This document shows positions 20,298 through 32,300 of a stretch of 40,751 bases of DNA, in pieces. The DNA comes from Heterotrichella gracilis (Eukaryota; Sar; Xanthophyceae; Tribonematales; Xanthonemataceae): the NCBI GenBank assembly GCA_032358255.1, contig JAULBX010027119.1, positions 1-40,751 on the forward strand, read 5' to 3'. Numbering within the stretch: position 1 is the first letter of the stretch; each line of letters opens with the position of its first letter. The notes beneath the pieces were generated by a model. The model ran no database searches and had not been told where the DNA came from. It worked only from the letters and a program-made list of their open reading frames with translations. The translations under genes and the position numbers were made by a program.

Positions 20298-22736
20298 ATG
20301 GATTCCTCAGAGGAGGCCGCTGCAGCTACAGACGACGAAACCAAACGCTTCCTACGCTCGTGGGCATGGAAAAGGGAGCACAGGTAGGCATGCCAGTGCA
20401 CATATTGCCCAGTTCACCCTGCATGTTGTCACAATATGCAGCAGCCTTGTAGCATGGGTTTTTAGGCGCAAACGGCTCTGCCATCCTTTGTCTTGACTTG
20501 CACCATCCCTGGCCATGTCGCACTTCGGCAACCCTGATGCTGACAACCCACCGCTTCCTGTGCAGGCCAGACAAGTAAGTACGCCACGTGCGGCGCAACA
20601 CTCAGGTGTAAGGCTGCCTGGCAGATCCAAGCTTCTACTCTAGTGGTTGATTTGCTCGCCAGCTACCCTGCTCTGAAACCAGTGTGCATTCAAACCCTCT
20701 AGGGTATCTGTGGTGTAGGGTTTGGGAGGATCCTTTAGGTATTATAATGCTGTGAAGGCTTTGAGGGCATCCTTGGTTGTTTTGTGGCGCAGGGTGCGTT
20801 TCCATCGACCCTACTTCCACACCTTGAACACAGGCAGTGGCGCAGACCTGCAGCTGGTGATCCAGCAGAAGAAGTTTGTGGCAGACGGATTTGCATCCAC
20901 AGGTGGGGGACACTGTATAGCAGGGTTGAAGGCATGGGGTTCAGGTTTAGGTGATTATAGCGATTTTCTGCAGATGGATTTGCATCAACAGGTTGGCCCC
21001 CTGTTTTAAATAAATGCATTTTATGCAAGCTATTAGAGTCAGAGTATGGATTATTGCGGGTGGTCACAGCAATTGGTAACGATATGTTGTTGCATTTATT
21101 ATTATTTTATTCCAACGTAAAGGTGGTGCCCTTCCCCCCTGCAGTGTGGGACAGCTCCATAGTCATGTCCAAGTACTTTGAAAGGTGGCCACTGCTGCTC
21201 AAGGGCAAGCGCTGCCTGGACCTGAGTGCAGGCTGCGGCCTGGTAGGTGCGCACCCTAAACCCTAAGCGTCCAGCCCTAAACCTAATTTTCATTGAGAGG
21301 TGCCGCAGCTGCTCAAGGGCAATCCCTCAGTGCAGGCTGTGGCCTGATAGGTACACGCACCCTAAACCCTAAGCCTCAAAACCTATACCCTACATTTGTT
21401 GAGAGGTGGCAGCAGCTGCTCAAGGGCACGCGCTGCCTGGACCTTAGTGCAGGCTGTGGCCTGGTAGGTGGGTACCTCAAATTTTAAGCCTAAAACCCTA
21501 AACCTTACGCCTGGGAGACAAAAAGTCGGGGGTGGGGCCAATGGGTCGAAGTTGTTGAAGTCATCACCACGGAAATGCAGTCCCATTCTGCTTAGGATAT
21601 ATTATAACTTGAGCTTTATCCCCACAATGTGTGCGCCATCCCCAGGGATTGCCATGGCTGTACTTGGGGCCGAGGAAGTGATTGCAACCGATCTGGGATG
21701 CAACCTTCCCCTCCTGAAGGGTAATGTGGAGGCCAATGCGCACCTGGGAGGTCAAGGGGGGTACGGCATGCATGTGGAGGAGCATACGTGGGGAGACGAT
21801 GTGGCGCCGCTGCGGCCGCCGTTCGACGTCATTGTCGCATGTGGTGAGGGTCTGCTGGGGCATGGTGGTGTTAGGGTTTAGGGTTGAGTACCACAGGCAA
21901 CCTCAAGGGCACACAGGGCAATAAGCCGATGACGGCTTGGAACGCCTTTTGTTTGTTTGTTTGTTTGTTTGTACCACAGGCAATAAAGTAGTGTAGAGTC
22001 TTTGTTGCCTGTGGTGAGTGCCTGCTGGGCATTGGCAGTGGTAATGGGGTGGTGATGGGGATCAGTGTGCGATCTGATATGGTGGTGACGGTGGTGGTGA
22101 TGGGGTGGTGTGCAATCTGATATGGTGGTGACGGTGGTGGTGCACCATACCACAGCCCTGCATGCTTAGCCCAGTGGGAATGCAAACAGCAGTGGGTTTT
22201 CAAGCCTTGACCCTTGCACGGGGGGATCATGTGGATCACGGGGATCATCATGTGCACAGTGGGTTTCATTGAAGAATTACCTACCGCATGCGATGCAGAT
22301 GTTATGTGCATCTATGAGGCCATCCCTCCGCTTGTGAAGGGCCTCGTCGCCCTCTTGAGGCCCGATACAGCCATCTGCATTGCGCATGGCCCGCAAAACC
22401 CTTAAACCCTAAACCCCAAACCTACCCTGTGCAGCCAGACATGTGTGTACATTTTTACACCCTGCGCATTCAGAATTGATGTTTATTTCACCTCCCACGC
22501 ATGCAGACGTCATGTACATCTACGAAGCCATCCCACCGCTTGTGAAGAGCCTCGTCGCACTCTCTGGGCCCGACACAGTCATCTACGTGGCACATGGCCG
22601 CAACAGGCCCGCTGAGCCTACCTTCATGCAGCTGTGCAGTCAGGCTGGGCTGGTGGTGAGGCCTGTGGGCAACAGCGAACTGGATGACGTGTACCAGTGC
22701 TCGGATGTGGATGTGTATGCCCTGCGCAAGGCATAA
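20298..22736 (+). CDS. METTL21-family protein N-methyltransferase
   Basis: This is a seven-beta-strand SAM-dependent enzyme. Family members trimethylate lysines on Hsp70, VCP or elongation factors, but the substrate here is unknown. Exons are 20298-20383, 20793-20902, 21145-21246, 21646-21843 and 22507-22736, giving 726 nt and 241 aa (human METTL21A is about 218). The family pattern is clear: STVWDSSIVMSKYFE (residues 64-78), SAM motif I LDLSAGCGLVGIA (90-102), VIATD, HTWGDD, and the motif ACDVMYIYEAIPPLV in the DxxY region. It ends DVDVYALRKA. Exon 4 begins after CCCCCCTGCAG, which alone keeps the frame. A 9-nt microexon at 20566-20574 would add three residues without changing phase. Exons 4 and 6 have intact-frame echoes. 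Confidence 0.9.
20566..20574 (+). other. Candidate 9-nt microexon of the METTL21-like gene
   Basis: GCCAGACAA is bounded by CTTCCTGTGCAG and GTAAGT, both near-perfect splice sites. It enters and leaves in phase 2, so inclusion adds three residues (RPDK in place of R before VRFHRP). Confidence 0.4.
20961..20990. repeat. Short echo of the METTL21-like exon 3 end
   Basis: ATGGATTTGCATCAACAGGT repeats the exon 3 end ACGGATTTGCATCCACAG and its GT donor, about 80 bp downstream. Confidence 0.7.
21293..21467. repeat. Two echoes of METTL21-like exon 4 with CCCTAAA filler
   Basis: Copies at about 21293-21350 and 21408-21467 repeat the exon 4 end. The second keeps the full open peptide KGTRCLDLSAGCGLV and the donor GTAGGTGGG. 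The first has lost about 17 bases and has a stop-like TGATAG. CCCTAAACCCTAAG-type filler follows each of the first two donors. Confidence 0.92.
21946..22145. repeat. GTTT microsatellite and a GGTGGTGATGG tandem repeat in METTL21-like intron 5
   Basis: A (GTTT)n run of about 26 bp ends near 21971. From about 22040 a ~45-bp unit containing GATCTGATATGGTGGTGACGG or its CAATCTGATATGG variant occurs twice. Confidence 0.85.
22299..22405 (+). other. Echo of METTL21-like exon 6 usable as an alternative last exon
   Basis: This follows a GATGCAG acceptor and reads in the correct phase as DVMCIYEAIPPLVKGLVALL. It stays open to a TAA at 22403-22405, made within a CCCTTAAACCC run. Use would give a 200-aa protein lacking the last ~40 residues. 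Confidence 0.6.
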
Positions 22737-23432
22737 TCAGACAGCTGTGTTAGCGTCCGTGCCTTTATTTAACTCTTTTCAGATACAGTACTTGGGGCAT
22801 GTTTGTATGTGGTGCAGCTAAGGTTTGGGACAAGGGTCAGTTGATTGAGTACAACATATGAACAATTTTGGTGTGGTATATCATGTACAAGCAGGTTTCT
22901 GAAAGGCTTCAGATATATGACGTTTTCCTTCCAATTCCCAGAAAGCAGTTGTGTGCATTGCGCATATGCGCAGCAGGCTCCCTGTGACGAGCCTCATCGC
23001 CCTCTCGGAACTTGACAGAGCCATCTACGTGGCGCATGGCCGCAACAGTAGCCACATCGCGGTTTGCCTGCCTCATGCAGCAGTAGCAAAATGCATCTGT
23101 GTTATTGCTATGCCGCCTTATGCACGCCGTTGGCATCGGTTTTCTTTCTTTGTAAGGTTACAAAATACTATTTGTAATCAGATCCCGCCATGGCCATCAT
23201 GATGGCCGCATGGCTGGCTCAGATGTAACACAGACTGCAAGCAGGTGGAAGCAGGTGCATGGCATGCTCCAAACAATTGCATCACATTGGATCCTCAAAC
23301 CATAATCCCTCACCTGTTGGGTACGTGAAAATACTCTTTTGGGAAAAGCCTAGCTTTTCAAGTGAGACTCTCCTGACAGGCTTCAACCTTGAATTCAATT
23401 TGGTTGGTGCAGATTGCAGATTTGAAAACAAC
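22737..23432. other. Convergent 3' region with a decayed METTL21-like exon 6 echo
   Basis: About 22960-23055 repeats part of the terminal exon (GAGCCTCATCGCCCTCTCGG and TGGCGCATGGCCGCAACAG), beyond the stop codon. The reading frame is broken. Nothing else is recognisable before the stop of the next gene. Confidence 0.65.
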
Positions 23433-24449
23433 TTATAGCTTATAATGGCGTTTCACAAGCATGAACATCTCCTCCGGACTGCCAGCGCGCCGGGCAGCCT
23501 GCGTGATGGGGCCACCAGCGTCCTGCCTGAGCGCAACCGCTTTGAGTCCTGGCATTGCGCCACCTTGGCGCTTGAAGCTGGCTATCACAGCGCTGTGGCG
23601 TTGCTGGCTCCCAATGCAAATGCAGCAGAGCGCGAAGGCGGCCGATGTCAGCATGGCCAATGAGGCATCGTTCACGTGGGTGGGTTGGGTGAGGAGGCGC
23701 ACCAGTGGCGGGATGACACCAGCTTCCACCAGGATCCCCCGGCATGCGTCGCCACCTGCAGAAGACCCTCTCAGGGACCCTCTAGTAGACACTACTCCCG
23801 AGCCCGCAAGGCTGGCTATCACACTGCCCACCAAAGTGTTCCTCCTGGCCCTGTCCTTCAAGCTGTCCTCGGCTGGTTGGTACCTCAGCGCAAGGACCAG
23901 CTGCTCCAGGATCCCCGGGGCTTGAACAATGGCCTCACGGTGCCTTTCCACCCTACTGTTGTTCGACCTCATTGAAGCCATCACCTCCAGCAACGCCATC
24001 CCACCCCACCCAGGGCAGTCTAGCGCGTACACGTCAAGGGGCCACTCTCCAAGGACTTTAAGCGCCCCGGCAGCAATGACAGCGTCCACATGCGGCCCAA
24101 TGTCATCGTTTTTTTCCAGATTGCTCAGAACCGCAGCCAGCTGGAAAGCTGCCATTGCCGCCACATCAATATTGCTGGTATTCATTACCCTCAAAAGGTG
24201 TCTCGGCACGGCCTTGGCGACCATTGTTCCAGCGACCTTGGCTTTCCACTTGCCCGGCGCACACAGGCCTGCTGCCACAGCAAACATGCCCATGCCTGCC
24301 AGGGCTGTGAGTGGCTCCCTGCCTCTGCCATGTGAAGACTCCCACTCCTGGTCACCCCCAAGGTGTGGAAGGGTCAGTACAAAAAGAAACAAAAAGAAAC
24401 TAAATACTACTGGCCAGCATGGAACAAACTGCAGTACTAGGGGTAGCAC
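23433..24449 (-). CDS. Armadillo-like helical-repeat protein
   Basis: The frame is 338 codons long with no intron inside, unlike every neighbour. Helical repeats run through the body: AVAAGLCAPGKWKAKVAGTM, AAMAAFQLAAVLSNLEKN, VDAVIAAGALKVLGEWPL, and VEAGVIPPLVRLLTQP followed by ASLAMLTSAAFAL. The IPPLVRLL phrase is typical of armadillo repeats, which bind proteins. Two starts are possible. The ATG at 24449 gives a hydrophobic leader of ~28 residues that may be only a translated pyrimidine tract. Alternatively an acceptor (GACCAG) just above 24347 joins EWESSHG in phase 0 to a 7-codon exon at 24823-24843 (MGNSAST, donor GTACGC). I favour neither firmly. Confidence 0.6.
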   Translation of the reverse strand: MLPLVLQFVPCWPVVFSFFLFLFVLTLPHLGGDQEWESSHGRGREPLTALAGMGMFAVAAGLCAPGKWKAKVAGTMVAKAVPRHLLRVMNTSNIDVAAMAAFQLAAVLSNLEKNDDIGPHVDAVIAAGALKVLGEWPLDVYALDCPGWGGMALLEVMASMRSNNSRVERHREAIVQAPGILEQLVLALRYQPAEDSLKDRARRNTLVGSVIASLAGSGVVSTRGSLRGSSAGGDACRGILVEAGVIPPLVRLLTQPTHVNDASLAMLTSAAFALCCICIGSQQRHSAVIASFKRQGGAMPGLKAVALRQDAGGPITQAARRAGSPEEMFMLVKRHYKL

Positions 24450-24822
24450 AAAAAGTGCGGTAAGCAGTCAAGTGGGTTGGCCACCACATGCCACGCTAGC
24501 CACGCTGGAAATAATCAGGCAAGCCTTCAAGGTGGCAATTTGCACTGGGGTGAGGCATGCGCATACTACGCATACCCATGCTTCAAGTCTAGAATGCATG
24601 CAGGTGCTAACTTTCACTGGTCACTAGTCACTAGTCAAAATGGGACCATGCACTGCCAATCTTCTCTTGGCTTCCTGGGCACAGTGTTCACATTGCAGTA
24701 TTTTCACCATACATGGGCAAACGTCCTGCCGCTAGTTACTACTGTAGCATACAAGGAGGTCTTGTCCTACAGCTATATGCCTGTAACCCCAGGGTTGCAG
24801 AACAAGCCAGGGAAGAGCGTAC

Positions 24823-24843
24823 CGTGGATGCCGAGTTCCCCAT
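24823..24843 (-). other. Candidate 7-codon first exon of the armadillo-like gene
   Basis: ATGGGGAACTCGGCATCCACG is followed by GTACGC. The peptide MGNSAST fits the N-myristoylation pattern (Gly2, Ser6). The phase matches the acceptor at 24347. The same bases also read openly on the plus strand, so this is tentative. Confidence 0.3.
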
Positions 24844-26337
24844 CGCGGACGACAAGGTTTGTATGTGTACTTGTAACTGCGTGTGTAGTTTGCAAGCGAT
24901 GTGTCCGTACAGGATGCTACTTCACATATATGTGCTATATAGCAAGCTTGCAATTATTGCAATTGCTCAAGATAAGCATCTCTGAATGCAGGTCGCAGCT
25001 TGCGCACGTTAATGCGAGCACTCAAAACACAGAGAACTTTGCCACCTCGTTATGTGTCACCTGAGTGACTGCCTTGCACCTGCACGAGGTTGCACTCCCT
25101 TTGTTTCGGGCGTGTCGTCAGAAGTCGAACGGTGGGTCACCACCATGTGAAACGCCCAAGTCGCACGGGTCACACGACTGCATACTAGTTGAGTAAATGC
25201 TGGCAAGCGACTTGAGGCTCGTAGTGCTTTACACTCCAGGATACCGTAAGTGAAACCCGGAACAGCCACCCAACAGCATGCATTGCTCGCTCTCCCGCCG
25301 AATGCATTCCAGTTGCAGGGGCTACTCTACAGCCCTAACCTCTTAACCCTAGTGCCTGGCTGTCACGACAAGCACTGATCAAGATAATTGGTCACCAATA
25401 GGCAAATATGGTTGAAGGTGGGCCACTTCAATAGAAATCTAGGGTTTAGGGTTAGGGTAAGTTGTTGCAACCCAGGAAATCGACAACTTTTTGTGAGAAA
25501 AATCATGTAAACACCTCCTCTGCCTCCTGAAGAAAACAATCTGTTCAACAACTCAGCAAGCCATCCCATGACACTGTCACATATTGAACTGCAACACACA
25601 CATATACCAACATTGCGCCACTTCATAACCAGCAGCAGACAATGCAGCATGACTGTCCATTAAGCTACATTTTCAAATTTTGGCTCGCCTGTGATAGCCT
25701 AGGTTAGTAAGCAGCAAAGGACACCGCACGATCGCAATCCCTCGCGTACAGAATGGCTATCTTCAGCAAAAAAAACCTTTCCAAAAGGTGATACTCCACA
25801 ACTGATTGCACGCAAGACCAGTGGCAGACCGGCACTGCATGTTCACTCAGCTTTTATTCCACTGAAGGAGGTACGTCTCTAGAATTCCCGGTGGCCAACG
25901 GTAGCAAGGAAGTGCTGATGCGTGCAGCAAGTATGCTGCCAAGAAAATAAAAGGCATCGGAGTGCAGGATGCGTTGAAAAGCGCCAGTAGCAAAGGTACA
26001 GAGCCCATTTGACAGACTGACATGGAATTCATTAGTGGGAGAGAGAAGTTGGAAACAGCATGTATGTAGCTGCACTAACGACGACCCTGAAATCCCAAAA
26101 CACCTATAATTGGAACCAGCTGCCTGCAAAAAAAGCTGGCTTTGGGCACTGCCAGTAGTGTGTGCTGCCAATAACTTGAATGTAAAGCGACACTCTGAGA
26201 GTCCCTTTGGGTGCTCCGACCAAAATGCGCTGCCATGGGCGAAAACTGCGCGTTCCACTTGAAAAGCTGCAATCTCTAGAGATATGCATCCCTGGGAATC
26301 CAAACTCGAACCTATCTGGCAGCATTTTACCAATATA
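24844..26337. other. Region between the armadillo-like start and the phospholipase B-like stop
   Basis: No supportable gene. A TTTAGGG run lies at about 25441-25460. From about 25860 to 26310 the minus strand carries at least one decayed copy of the phospholipase B-like last exon. This produces a deceptive 178-codon open frame. Confidence 0.55.
26185..26310. repeat. Decayed echo of the phospholipase B-like terminal exon, past the stop
   Basis: The minus-strand peptide FAHGSAFWSEHPKG and later GSAQSQ parallels FSPMAAHLGQPEG and SSSQSQ of the true C terminus. Shared bases include GCGCTGCCATGGGCGAAAAC (plus image). It lies directly after the stop codon at 26338. Confidence 0.8.
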
Positions 26338-29300
26338 TCATTGGCTTTGGGAGCTGCTGGCAGTGCGCGCCGCCATTGGCTCAAAAACAAAGTCGTAGGG
26401 TCCTTCCGGCTGACCCAGGTGCGCGGCCATGGGCGAAAACTCCTTGCTCCACTGGAACGGCTTCCATCCCTGGGAGGTCGGCCCGTTCACTGCTTGGGAT
26501 TCCAGCCGCATGGCCATGTCGAAATTCGTCACTTTGGTGTCGTAGCAGCCATACATGACGGGGTGCACGGGGTCCAGATCGCCCCTGCCGCAGATCTGCC
26601 CCAGCGGGCTGCCCCCAGAGTACTGCAGGTGCCACAGGAAAGAGTTTAGGGTTTAGGGTTCACCTGAACGAAAGACACGATGAGACCATGCAAGAGGTTT
26701 GGTTACACGACCATGTCAATGCCCCCAAAATGCCGTAATCCCATATGGGGTGCATGGGGTCCAATGCTGTCACAGATCTGCCCATGCAGGCTGCCTCCAA
26801 AGTTGCGCATGCCCCACATTACAGCCAGAAACAAAGGGATATAGACAGGAAACACGCACACTGTAATGACAGGCCAGTTGGGTATACAGGGTGTGCTTCA
26901 GGTGGCTAGGCAACATCAGTGCTGCCAACGCTGCATCTGTGGACACCCAAGAATGCATGTGGCTGCATAGTCATGCTGGCAAGTGCCATCTCAACAACTA
27001 TTTGTGTCATCATGCTACTCACAGTATCGTTTTCCCAGTCATTGGAGCGCATGAAGTGCTTCAGGTCCTCCAGCGTGTGCACCTCCCCTGCTGACCTGCG
27101 GTACACCTTGGCCCGGGGGCAGATCTGGTAGCTCAACCCAGAAACAGCAGCTGCATAGTCACCGCCACGTGCGGTGTGCTCCTGGCGGAACTCCGTGTAG
27201 CCGGAGGCTTGGTACACCTGGGTAAAGGAACGCAGAATACTAAATCAACAATCGTGGAAAAAAGATCAATTGAAAAAGAAAGAAAAAAAGTGGCGTGCTC
27301 CTGGCGGACCTCCATGTACCCAGGGGCTTGGTACACCTGGGTAAGATAGATATACAAACAAATAATAGCCATTTAGAAAAGAACGAGGATAAGTGAACAA
27401 CACCATGTGCGAGCTGGATATATAGATTGTAATCATGCAGGCTTTCCACAGAACAGGGGGCAGGTGGCCTTACAGTGTAATGTTTTTTGGCAAACAAAGT
27501 ATTGACGGTCACATTGGTACGAGCAACAGGAGTCGCCATAAGTTGACAGCGCTACCCTCCCCTCCACCATGCCTCCTAAACCACACCTCTGTGTAGAATG
27601 GAATGTTGTATGATGGCCAGTAGCCCCTCCTGTAATTTATAGAAGATACCCATGTACACCATCCTCTTTGTCCCGAATAAGGACACATGCATAGATTAAT
27701 GCCTTTCCTCCTCTTTGTGTGTATACATACACATCCTGTGCCATACCTCTGAGTAGAAGGGGATGTTGTAGGATGGCCAGTATCCCCGCTCCAGCGTCTG
27801 GGTTCTGTCCGAGGCCATGGTGAGGCCAGGGATCTGCTCCACCACCCACAGCAGGTCGGGACCCAGCTCCTCCCCGGGATGGAAGTTCTTGAGGTCAATT
27901 ACCATGTACTGGTTGTTGCACGTGCCTGCAGGCAGCCAGCAGCCTCTCAATTGTTGTCAGTTAATTCCTGCCAGCACCGGGCTGTACATCTGGCACAGAT
28001 GTATGGGGGAGATCGTCCCTGGGGAAAGTGCGGACAGAGGGCTATTTGCTTTATCTGTATAGAGAAAAACAAGCCCAGGGATTGGAGTTCTTGAGGTCAA
28101 TGACCATGTACTAGTTGTTGCACGTGCCTGCAGGGAGCAGTATATACCACAGGGGATTCAGAGCCAGCACCTACTGATCCTGATCTGCGAACGCGTAACA
28201 GCACTGGCAGTCTATGAGCTGCGCAGTATGGTTTGTCCAGCATCCACAACTGCCAACAGCAGACAGACCCATGCACTTAGCTTAAATAACTAACTAGTTA
28301 GTCACATGCACTTTATCAATACAGTGAACTTAGCAGTCAGTTTTGCACATGCAACGCCAAGCAACTCTTTCCAGCATTAAATGATCACTCACTCTTGTAC
28401 CTGAAATTGCACCGCGCAACTGAGTAGTACTCGGCAATGACCTGCGCCCACTCAGGCCCACTCGTCGCCATGGCATTGGCTACCCTCACCCGCTGCCAGC
28501 TCAGCACCGACTCTGATGCAAGCACTACCATGCACAATTTGATCACACTCATTCCCGTACCTGCATCGTGCCTGGATTTGCACCACGCTTACAACAGCAC
28601 CACGCGCCTGACTTGTACTAACATGTGTACCACGCACCTGAGTTGTACTCGGCGATGACCTGCGCCCACTCAGGCCCACTCGTCGCCATAGCATTGGCTA
28701 CCCTCACCCGCTGCCAGCTCAGCACCGACTCGGGTGTCAGCAGGTCATACAGCGACATGTTGAAGATCCCGTTGGTGGTTTGGAGCAGCACTAGTTTGGT
28801 GTCCATGACGTAGAAATCGTCATCCGATGACAGCTCGCCTGTAATGCATGCCAGTGCAGCTCTGTCAAGCCCGTGAGAATGGTAGATTGTGGCATGGCAA
28901 GCCCATGTGGCCAGTAGCCTAGAGTCTGGGGTTTGTGGACTGAAGACAACAGTCACAGAGGGAAATGTTGAGATTGCTGACAGTGGTTGGAGCAGCACCA
29001 CTTTAATGCCCACGACATAGGAATCGTCAGCCTCTCCTTCTTACCAACCTCCCTTTCGCCAGGAAATGTGAAGCAACACAGAATTGAACAGGGATTCCTG
29101 TATGTATGGCAGTGAATGATGACACCTTTCCACGCCAGCAGACGTCATCAATCGGCAAGGAAGAATGCAAGGGCTCACCTGCATAGCTTGAGAATGCCAC
29201 CTTTGACAGCCTGTGCGCCGGATCTTGCAGGTTCGTGTGGTAGTGCTTGTATACCCTCTGCATGCCGCTGTAGGTGAACCACGATGCGTGTGACATGAGA

Positions 29301-32300
29301 ATATCTGTGAGGTCACCCGTCACCTTCACCAGGGCGCTGCACCTGCACGAAGGCAGGGAAAAGCTAAAATCGTATACAAACAATGTCTGTATGAATGGAA
29401 TTTCCCGGCCTGACAGCTGGGTTCCGTAGATTGCATTTCTTTTTTAATCTCATCAGCATGCTGCTGTACATGAATCTACGAGTGACATGCGGAGGGCTGT
29501 AAGGTCACCTGTAACCTTCACCACGGCGCTGCACCTGCATATACCAAGATATAATGCTGTACACAGACGCTTCTTGAAAGGACCACCAAGTTGGGCCAAG
29601 ACTGTGCACAACCCACCAGGGAAGGACTACATTAAAGTGTGGATGTAACCCTAAGGGGCAGTGCGGTAAGCGGCCGGCAGCCAGCGACCCATGGGTACCA
29701 TGTGACAGGCATGCACTCGACAGCTGCGCGCCTTTGCCACACGTACAGAATGCGATTATGCACATTGTGGCAAGACACTCAGCTGTCGGTCACATGTCGT
29801 GTACCAGGAAACTACACGCCACTGGCTGCCAGCTGCATCCGGGATGCATTGAGAAGCACAAACAGGGAGGAAAGAACAAGGGAACTGCATACAGGTGACA
29901 GTCCGTGTGGAGCACACAGTGTTTATGGTTTAGGGTTCAGCTGGCTGGGCCACAGTCTTATTGAGTGTTTAGGGTTTAGGGTTTGAGGTTTGTTGCGACT
30001 GACTGGGCACCAAAAGGGGAGCACCACATGGCGGGAATACAAAAAAAAAGGTGATATATTTTTCATTGTCATTTTGTTTTTGCTATTTCATGCAGCCTCA
30101 CCTGCCGCGAGTGTTGAGCTCTATGTTGAGTACATGTGGCTCCATGGCGTGGTAGTTGCGCCTGCTCTCAGGCTCCAGGGCAGGAATAAGGTCCCCGAGG
30201 TCACCTGCATGGGTGAAACGGAATCTCAGTGCAGGGTTTCAGCACAGAAACAAAGCTTCATACATCACCGATATGGATGAGGGTGCCTGGTGGTTGATGT
30301 GATATGGTATAGACAGCGTGCAGCTCTATTTCTAGTATTTGGGGGTCCATGTTGTGTCAGTTGCGCCTGCTCTCAGGCTCCAGTGCAGGGACAAAGTCCC
30401 CCGAGGTCAGCTGCATGCATGGGAAGTTATTTCCTTTTTTTCCTTTTACAGACGATCAATCATGGGACACAAACACTTTCTAAGAACCACAATCAATTCA
30501 AACCCCCGTACGCAACGTGCAATCAGGAGGACCTTGATACATCAGATGCATGTCAAGGCACTCTTCTTGCAAAGGCAAAGCCTCACCAATTGCGCTCAGG
30601 AACAAGAAATGCCGTTTCTCCAGCACCGGGAACCGCTCCGGATTGTTCTCTGCCTGTGCCCGATCTGTATATCCCGCCAACAGGCCATCAAACTGGTGCA
30701 GCACCAGTCCTGTCACCCGCCAGAAGTCAGACCCGTTGCGTGTCGCCACCTCCCGCGCCCATTGGTCCTGCTGTTCCAGCCTGCGGGTTGAGGGGTTTGG
30801 CTTCAATATTCTGCACATGACAACGGTGTAATCACATGTTATGTTTGTTCACCCACAAGCCACCACCCGCACGCATTGGTCCTGCTACTCTAGCCTTTCT
30901 AAGGCACAAGTGAAAAAGGGTTTTGTGGAGATAGTGAGAGTGATAAACCCAACCCCACAGGCTTGAGCAGCAGCCTGGGCCAATGAGAAGCTAGGTAGAA
31001 TGATCAGGCTGGGGATTTTGCGGGCTGAGGGTTCAGCTCTGCTACCCATCAGCTTGACGAAGGGTACTTTACTGTAGGGTTGAAATGTTCTGTCATATTC
31101 TACAAATATTACCCTGTCAGATTCAAGGTAATGGAAACAAGAAAGCTGCAACCGACGGCAGCACTGCCATGGAACAGCCAATTTTGTAGGGGGTGCATAG
31201 GCGGCATACATACCATTGCATGGGGCGCTTCGTCTTTATGTCGTAGTAGCTCCACATGTTGTGGTAGTGGTGCCAGATGCGCTCTGCAACCACACGGGAC
31301 CGCCATTTATAGGGTTGCCCCCTTGTGGTAGGGGACACAGGGTTTAGGGTTTAGGGTTTTGAGTGCGCTCCACGTGGTGTGCCGGTGGTGCCAGATGCGC
31401 TCTGCAACCATGGTGGACCACCATTCATAAGGGTTTGGGGCGTAGGGTTTAGGGTTTGTAGTTGAGGGTTTTTAATGCGCTCCACGTGCTGTGCCAGTGG
31501 TGCCAGATCCGCTACGCACCCTTGCAGAACCGTCCGATTTGCGCTCATAGGATGCATCTCGTGCAGTAAAACGACTGCCAATGTCACGCTTGAAGCCATG
31601 TACTGCACGGGTGACCATGTAGTCCATGCTTCGCAGGCTCCCATTATTACATAGGTGGCATGAACCATAGGTAGCATGAACCAAATGGCCACCAGGGCAG
31701 TGCACGGCTTCAAGCGTGACACAGACAGTCGTTTCCCTGCACGCAATGATGCACCCTGTTGCAACCACAGTGGACCACCACCTACAGGGTTTGAGACGTG
31801 AAGGTTAGGATTTGGAGATCAGGGTTTGGGACACAGAGGAGTATTAGAATATAGGCCTTGGGAGTGGTGCATTCTGCAACCACTGTGTTGCGACAGGATT
31901 TAGTGTTTAAGGCTGGTTTAGGGTGCACACTGCAACCAGAGTGGACCGACAGTCTCTCTTAATTAAGGGTTAGGGTTTAGGGTGTGGTCTAGGCTCCACT
32001 GTGGAGCGGTAGGGTCAAGAATGTAGGGTGTTGGGTGTGCTCCAAAACCACCTTGCAGGCCCCAGGCTTCTCATGTGCGCGTATGTAGCACAGCAGGTGG
32101 TGTGCCCGTACCAGCTAACCCTCGGCATGTCCCCCACCAGCCCAAAACCCTTCACCCTACCGCACAAGCCCTTACCCAGCCGAAAACCCTACACCCTACA
32201 TCCCCAGCCTCACCAGCCGACAACCAGCCTTCTGCGTATCCCAGCGCAAACATCTGGTCCCTGTCTGAGTAGCCAGGCGAGGTGGTGACGGTCAGCTGGC

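Noticed and set aside
23929..24627. 232-codon plus-strand open frame
   Set aside because: It is antisense to the armadillo-like coding exon, and its length reflects the GC-rich codon use of the other strand.
25854..26390. 178-codon minus-strand open frame
   Set aside because: It is a mosaic of decayed copies of the phospholipase B-like last exon, overlapping the true stop in another frame.
30290..30820. 176-codon and 150-codon plus-strand open frames
   Set aside because: They are antisense to phospholipase B-like exon 4, whose family motifs are clear on the minus strand.
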